Assembly: GCA_000648925.1 (NCBI GenBank)
Contig: JFHF01000028.1
Span: 1 to 64,000, forward strand
From: Caballeronia jiangsuensis
GTDB lineage: Bacteria > Pseudomonadota > Gammaproteobacteria > Burkholderiales > Burkholderiaceae
Length of the DNA stretch: 64,000 nucleotides
Direction of reading: 5' to 3'
Position numbers and translations under genes: made by a program. Shown in pieces: positions 61,030-64,000 of this stretch. Each line of letters opens with the position of its first letter. Position 1 is the first letter of the stretch. The notes below the pieces were generated by a model. It did no database searches and had not been told where the DNA came from. It worked only from the letters and a program-made list of their open reading frames with translations.

Positions 61030-61432
61030 CCGGTTCATCGAGACGGACAAGATGGAGTCTTCCCCCGATTTTCTCGGATCGCCAGTAGCAACGGCGGTTT
61101 CGTGTCCAATCTCGGTCGTCGGTGGAGCGGGTGCCGGACGACCGCTAGGGCCGATTCGCGGAACAGTCGACGACGCGCTGCCAGCCGACTTCCTTCCGTC
61201 GCTCAGAGAGGCAGGTCGCTTGCGCGTTCCAGGAAGGAGCTAGGGAATGCGGCGACTCAATGAGCGAGAAGGGCGCTTCGCGATTCTTAAAAGCGAGTTG
61301 TGGTTAGAAATCGGCGTATCAAAATAATGAGAGTTATCTGAATAGCTGTGTTTTGAACGCGCCAGCGAACTGAGCCGACGATTGCTTGATGCGCTTTCTG
61401 CGCCGACACGGACACCAGCGAGGCATTAAAAC
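61030..61432. other. No recognisable gene between the second cyclase and recombination site B
   Basis: Only short frames (for example 61,051-61,243 and a 26-codon frame from 61,246) with no family and no ribosome-binding site. The sequence runs into the recombinase-like site at 61,433. Confidence 0.4.
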
Positions 61433-61462
61433 CATGCCTGATACTACGAATTATCACCATTA
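61433..61462 (+). repeat. Second recombinase-like site (site B), half degenerate
   Basis: Spacer TACGAA and right arm TTATCACCATTA match site A (TACGAC, TTATCACCATTG) at 16 of 18 positions. The left arm, CATGCCTGATAC, keeps only the inner TGATA of site A. It has the same orientation as site A, so recombination between the two would excise the DNA between them. Confidence 0.6.
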
Positions 61463-61819
61463 AAACTGACACCCGGTGTGCGGCTTGACGGGTCGCAATC
61501 CGAGAGCACGGACCGGAGGCAACCAGCAAAGCCGAGCTCGCGCTCCAAGGCTAAGCCTCTGGGAGGGGCACTCCTTGCAACCAGCGGGGGCCGCAGCCCA
61601 GGAACCGAACCGCGAGCGGCAGCCGCGGTTACGGGGGAGCGGTGGAGGCGTGGTTGCCGCTCGCCGGACTCGCACTCACCGGCGGACACAAAAGGAACCG
61701 AGGCAAATGTCGCCCCAGACGCCGCAATGGACGGTGGCCAGTCAGAGCAAAAGCGCATGCACTATTCCGATAAGGGTTTATACTAGGTTCGTCTCCTCCA
61801 TGTTCACCGATATCGATTC

Positions 61820-61850
61820 AGCCCGCTCTTCCGAGTGGGCTTTTTCTTTT
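61820..61850 (+). terminator. Intrinsic terminator
   Basis: AGCCCGCTC, loop TTCC, GAGTGGGCT form a 9-bp stem with one G-T pair, followed by TTTTTCTTTT. It lies in the 500-base non-coding stretch 61,463-61,970 right of site B, with no obvious gene in front. Confidence 0.8.
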
Positions 61851-61970
61851 CCAATGAGACCGCGTCCCAGCGAACGATCCCGTTGCCGGTTGTAGATGCC
61901 TCGCTCCATTCAAGAAGGCGCGCGTCGCAACCGTCTTCGAGACACGTCTACACGGTCGCCTCTACAAACA

Positions 61971-62670
61971 TGCATCTCCCCCCGCCGACGACGAGAAACA
62001 CCCCGGAGAATCCAGAGGATTTTTAGCGAAGCGGGGACGGCGCAGTGCGCGGGTCGTAGGGCAGACGCTTCCATCAGAACGGCGGCTCACCGAAAAGCTC
62101 GGCGTGTCGCGCACCGCGCTGCGTGAAGGGCTAAAGATTTTGCGAGCGCGTGGTCTGATCGAGACGGCGCAGGGCAAGGGCTCGTTCGTCGCGAATCTCA
62201 CCGCCGAGCCAGCCCAAACGCCGATGATGCATCTGCTCACCACGCAGCCGCGCACGCTCTACGACCTGCTGGAAGTGCGAGAAATGCTCGAAGCGGAATC
62301 CGCGCGGGCTCGCCGCGCTGCGCGCCAGCCCGCGGATCGCATCTTGCTTACGCGGCGTTATGAGGACATGATCGAGGCTGGCACGCGTGAAACCGATGCC
62401 TCGACGCCACGCGCGGCTCGACCACGCCTTTCATTTGGCTATTTGCGAGGCATCGCACAACCCGATGCTCGTCACACGCTCGGCATGTTGAACGAACTGA
62501 TGCTGAGCGCGGTGTTCGCATCGGTGAACAATCTCTATCACCGTGAGCCGCAAAAGCGCGAGATTGACCGGCAGCACGCACGGTTATACAACGCAGTCAC
62601 CGGAGGTTTGGCGGAGCAGGCGCGGCGCGCGGCGAGCCAGCATGTAAAAAGAGCGTGCGCGAGAGCCTGA
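61971..62670 (+). pseudogene. GntR/FCD-family regulator pseudogene
   Basis: Frame pieces give KRGRRSARVV, then GQTLPSERRLTEKLGVSRTALREGLKIL (winged HTH) and RTLYDLLEVREMLEAESARARR (FCD domain). Around 62,405-62,470 the correct reading, LDHAFHLAICEASHNP, is in another frame, followed by a return to LGMLNELMLSAVFASVNNLYHREPQKREIDRQHARL. So two frameshifts, plus a likely small deletion before GQTLP and an unclear start, make it non-functional. Confidence 0.82.
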
Positions 62671-62868
62671 GCGAGATAGAACAGGAGGAGCAGACTCGTG
62701 CGCGCCACGCTGCGGCTCGAAGGCTGGAACTGAGCGGCGCTTCTTCCAGGCGCTTTGTGCTCAATCAGTAGGCGTATAGCACCTCATTCGGCGGGAGTTC
62801 GCGCGCTCCCACGCTAAATTCGCATCGACCGCTGCGTCGAGACCAAGCCACCCTGCACCTGCGCTCGC
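62671..62868. other. Non-coding stretch between GntR and panD remnants
   Basis: About 200 bases with no recognisable gene, RNA or strong dyad. It belongs to the decaying backbone at the right side. Confidence 0.4.
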
Positions 62869-63140
62869 TCATTGCCGGGTTGACACCTGATCCCAGGTGA
62901 TGCGGTTTTCCTCGTCGACGAACTCGCGGTCCGGCTTCCAGCCCGCCTTCAATCCTTTAATTCCGCCTCGTCCAACTGCGCGAACGCTGCGATGATCGCC
63001 AGGTCTCCCAGTTGCGCCCGGCGCGCAGCCGATCCGTTCCGCGAAATCAACCCGCTGTGCCGCTCGCCCTTAATCCCATAAGTGGTCAGGTGCTCACCGT
63101 TGTTCAAGTTTCAGATGTCGATCCGCTCGTTCTCGACGGG
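62869..63140 (-). pseudogene. panD: panD remnant (aspartate 1-decarboxylase)
   Basis: On the minus strand: VENERIDI, then an in-frame TGA where PanD has Trp, NLNNGEHLTTYGIKGERHSG, SRNGSAARRAQLGDLAIIAAFAQLDEAEL, then a frameshift and GWKPDREFVDEENRITWDQVS. This is the C-terminal two-thirds of PanD; the N-terminal part including the Gly-Ser processing site is missing. It follows panC as in functional panC-panD pairs. It can make no active enzyme. Confidence 0.88.
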
Positions 63141-63162
63141 TTCGCAGCAAAACTTCGTTTTC

Positions 63163-63996
63163 TCAGATTTCGAGGTTATCGATGAGGCGGGTCGTGCCGA
63201 GCTTGGCCGCGGCGAGAACGACGAGCGGCGCGTCGGTATCGGCGGGGTGGGGCGGGAGCAGGTCTACGCGCTTGCGCACGGCGATGTAATCGGGATGCCA
63301 GCCGCGCTCGGCAAGCGCATCCATCGCCTGCTTCTCGACCGACGCAAAATCGCGGTTGCCGGCGAGCACCGCGTCGCGCACGCGACTAAGCGTCGCGGCG
63401 AGAACCGGCGCCTCGGCGCGTTCGGCGGCGGCAAGAAAGCGGTTGCGCGAGCTGAGCGCGAGGCCGTCGGTGTCGCGCACGGTCTCGGCGGCGATAACCT
63501 CGGTCGGCAGCGCGAACTGGCGACACATCTGCCGCACGATCATCAGTTGCTGGTAATCCTTCTTGCCGAACACGACGACGCGCGGCTGCACGCACGACAT
63601 CAGCTTCATCACGACCGTACACACGCCCTGGAAGAACCCCGGCCGGAACTCCCCTTCGAGGATGTCGCCGAGATCATGCGGCGGATGCACGCGATACTGC
63701 TGCGGCTGAGGATACAGATCCTGCTCCGTCGGCGCAAAGAGCACGTAAACGTTTTCGTTGTGCAGCTTTTCGATGTCGTCCTGCAACGTGCGCGGATATT
63801 TATCGAAATCTTCGTTCGGGCCGAACTGCAGCCGGTTCACGAAAATGCTCGCGACGACCGGGTCGCCGTGCTGGCGCGCGAGCCGCATCAGCGAGAGATG
63901 GCCTTGGTGGAGGTTGCCCATCGTCGGCACGAAGGCGGTGCGGTTTTGTCCGCGCAACTGGTCGCGCAGTTCATGGAGTGAACGGACTATCTTCAT
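63163..63996 (-). CDS. panC: Pantothenate synthetase
   Basis: 277 aa, normal PanC length. HIGH-like motif in FVPTMGNLHQGHLSLMRLA, NRLQFGPNEDFDKYPRTLQDD, VFGKKDYQQLMIVRQM and the KMSKS-like DTDGLALSSRNRFL are all present. It joins pantoate and beta-alanine with ATP to make pantothenate in the cytoplasm. The gene is intact although its partner panD, which would supply beta-alanine, is broken. A plasmid panC is known in several Burkholderiaceae as a second copy; that this is one is inference. Confidence 0.96.
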   Translation of the reverse strand: MKIVRSLHELRDQLRGQNRTAFVPTMGNLHQGHLSLMRLARQHGDPVVASIFVNRLQFGPNEDFDKYPRTLQDDIEKLHNENVYVLFAPTEQDLYPQPQQYRVHPPHDLGDILEGEFRPGFFQGVCTVVMKLMSCVQPRVVVFGKKDYQQLMIVRQMCRQFALPTEVIAAETVRDTDGLALSSRNRFLAAAERAEAPVLAATLSRVRDAVLAGNRDFASVEKQAMDALAERGWHPDYIAVRKRVDLLPPHPADTDAPLVVLAAAKLGTTRLIDNLEI

Positions 63997-64000
63997 CGTT

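Noticed and set aside
61051..61243. 64-codon frame after the second cyclase
   Set aside because: No ribosome-binding site and Gly/Pro/Ala-rich composition typical of chance frames in high-GC DNA.
61780..61815. tRNA 3' end (GGTTCGTCTCCTCCA) as an integration site
   Set aside because: The sequence looks tRNA-like, but no T-arm pairing or rest of a tRNA can be found; only the following terminator is supported.

Overview
The window reads as part of a large conjugative plasmid or megaplasmid of a Burkholderiaceae host (Paraburkholderia, Caballeronia or Burkholderia type). The base composition is high in GC. It carries an IncI/R64-like thin-pilus locus, VirB8/9/10-type secretion genes, a winged-helix replication initiator with an iteron field, a parAB module with palindromic parS-like sites, a DUF4148 secreted protein, and a panC gene followed by a panD remnant. 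The host assignment is inference from gene content; no rRNA or tRNA gene was found.

Layout. (1) 0-7 kb: plasmid housekeeping genes, namely SSB, small hypotheticals, a NERD-domain protein, a coiled-coil protein, and an unusual single polypeptide that looks like FlhD fused to FlhC. By analogy with SetCD/AcaCD it could activate transfer genes. (2) 7.2-8.2 kb: a CAP-domain lipoprotein. (3) 8.3-24 kb, all on the minus strand: one long operon, virB8-virB9-virB10-transglycosylase-TcpQ/VirB9-like protein-transglycosylase-pilL-N-O-P-Q-R-S-V plus a secreted repeat protein. It combines a type IVb pilus with part of a T4SS. (4) 24-31.2 kb: origin region with at least 13 GACTAC/GTAGTC iteron-like motifs, the Rep gene, five copies of a CTACCACGTGGTAG palindrome, parA, parB and a third gene with tandem ParB-like DNA-binding repeats. 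(5) 31.3-35.8 kb: a LexA-type box, the DUF4148 protein, a parDE toxin-antitoxin pair, a HEPN-like protein and a large tyrosine recombinase.

(6) 35,923-50,370: an intact Tn3-family transposon of 14.4 kb with 41-bp terminal inverted repeats and a perfect 5-bp target duplication (CGCTA). It carries tnpA, tnpR, a padR-chrA chromate locus (chrA frameshifted in a homopolymer), an ArsR-rhodanese/persulfide dioxygenase-like/MFS sulfur-stress operon, and a full mer operon (merR divergent from merTPCABE). Its right end is partly duplicated, and older Tn3-type ends are buried inside it. (7) 50.4-55 kb: a TetR regulator, decayed gene fragments and a 451-aa protein with two similar putative DNA-binding modules.

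(8) 55.1-61.0 kb: the most interesting region, a nucleotide-signalling defence-like island. It encodes a protein with two tandem class III cyclase domains, an E2-E1 fusion of the Cap2 type, a JAB/JAMM peptidase of the Cap3 type, an effector made of a cyclic-nucleotide-binding domain and a TIR-like domain (PycTIR type), and a second single-domain class III cyclase. This is Pycsar chemistry combined with the ubiquitin-like machinery usually seen in type II CBASS. The island lies between two directly repeated copies of a recombinase-like site: a perfect 12-6-12 dyad at 35,848-35,877 next to the tyrosine recombinase gene, and a half-degenerate copy at 61,433-61,462. It may therefore have arrived as a recombinase-mobilised unit. 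(9) 61.5-64 kb: decaying plasmid backbone, with a GntR pseudogene, a panD pseudogene and an intact panC at the right edge.
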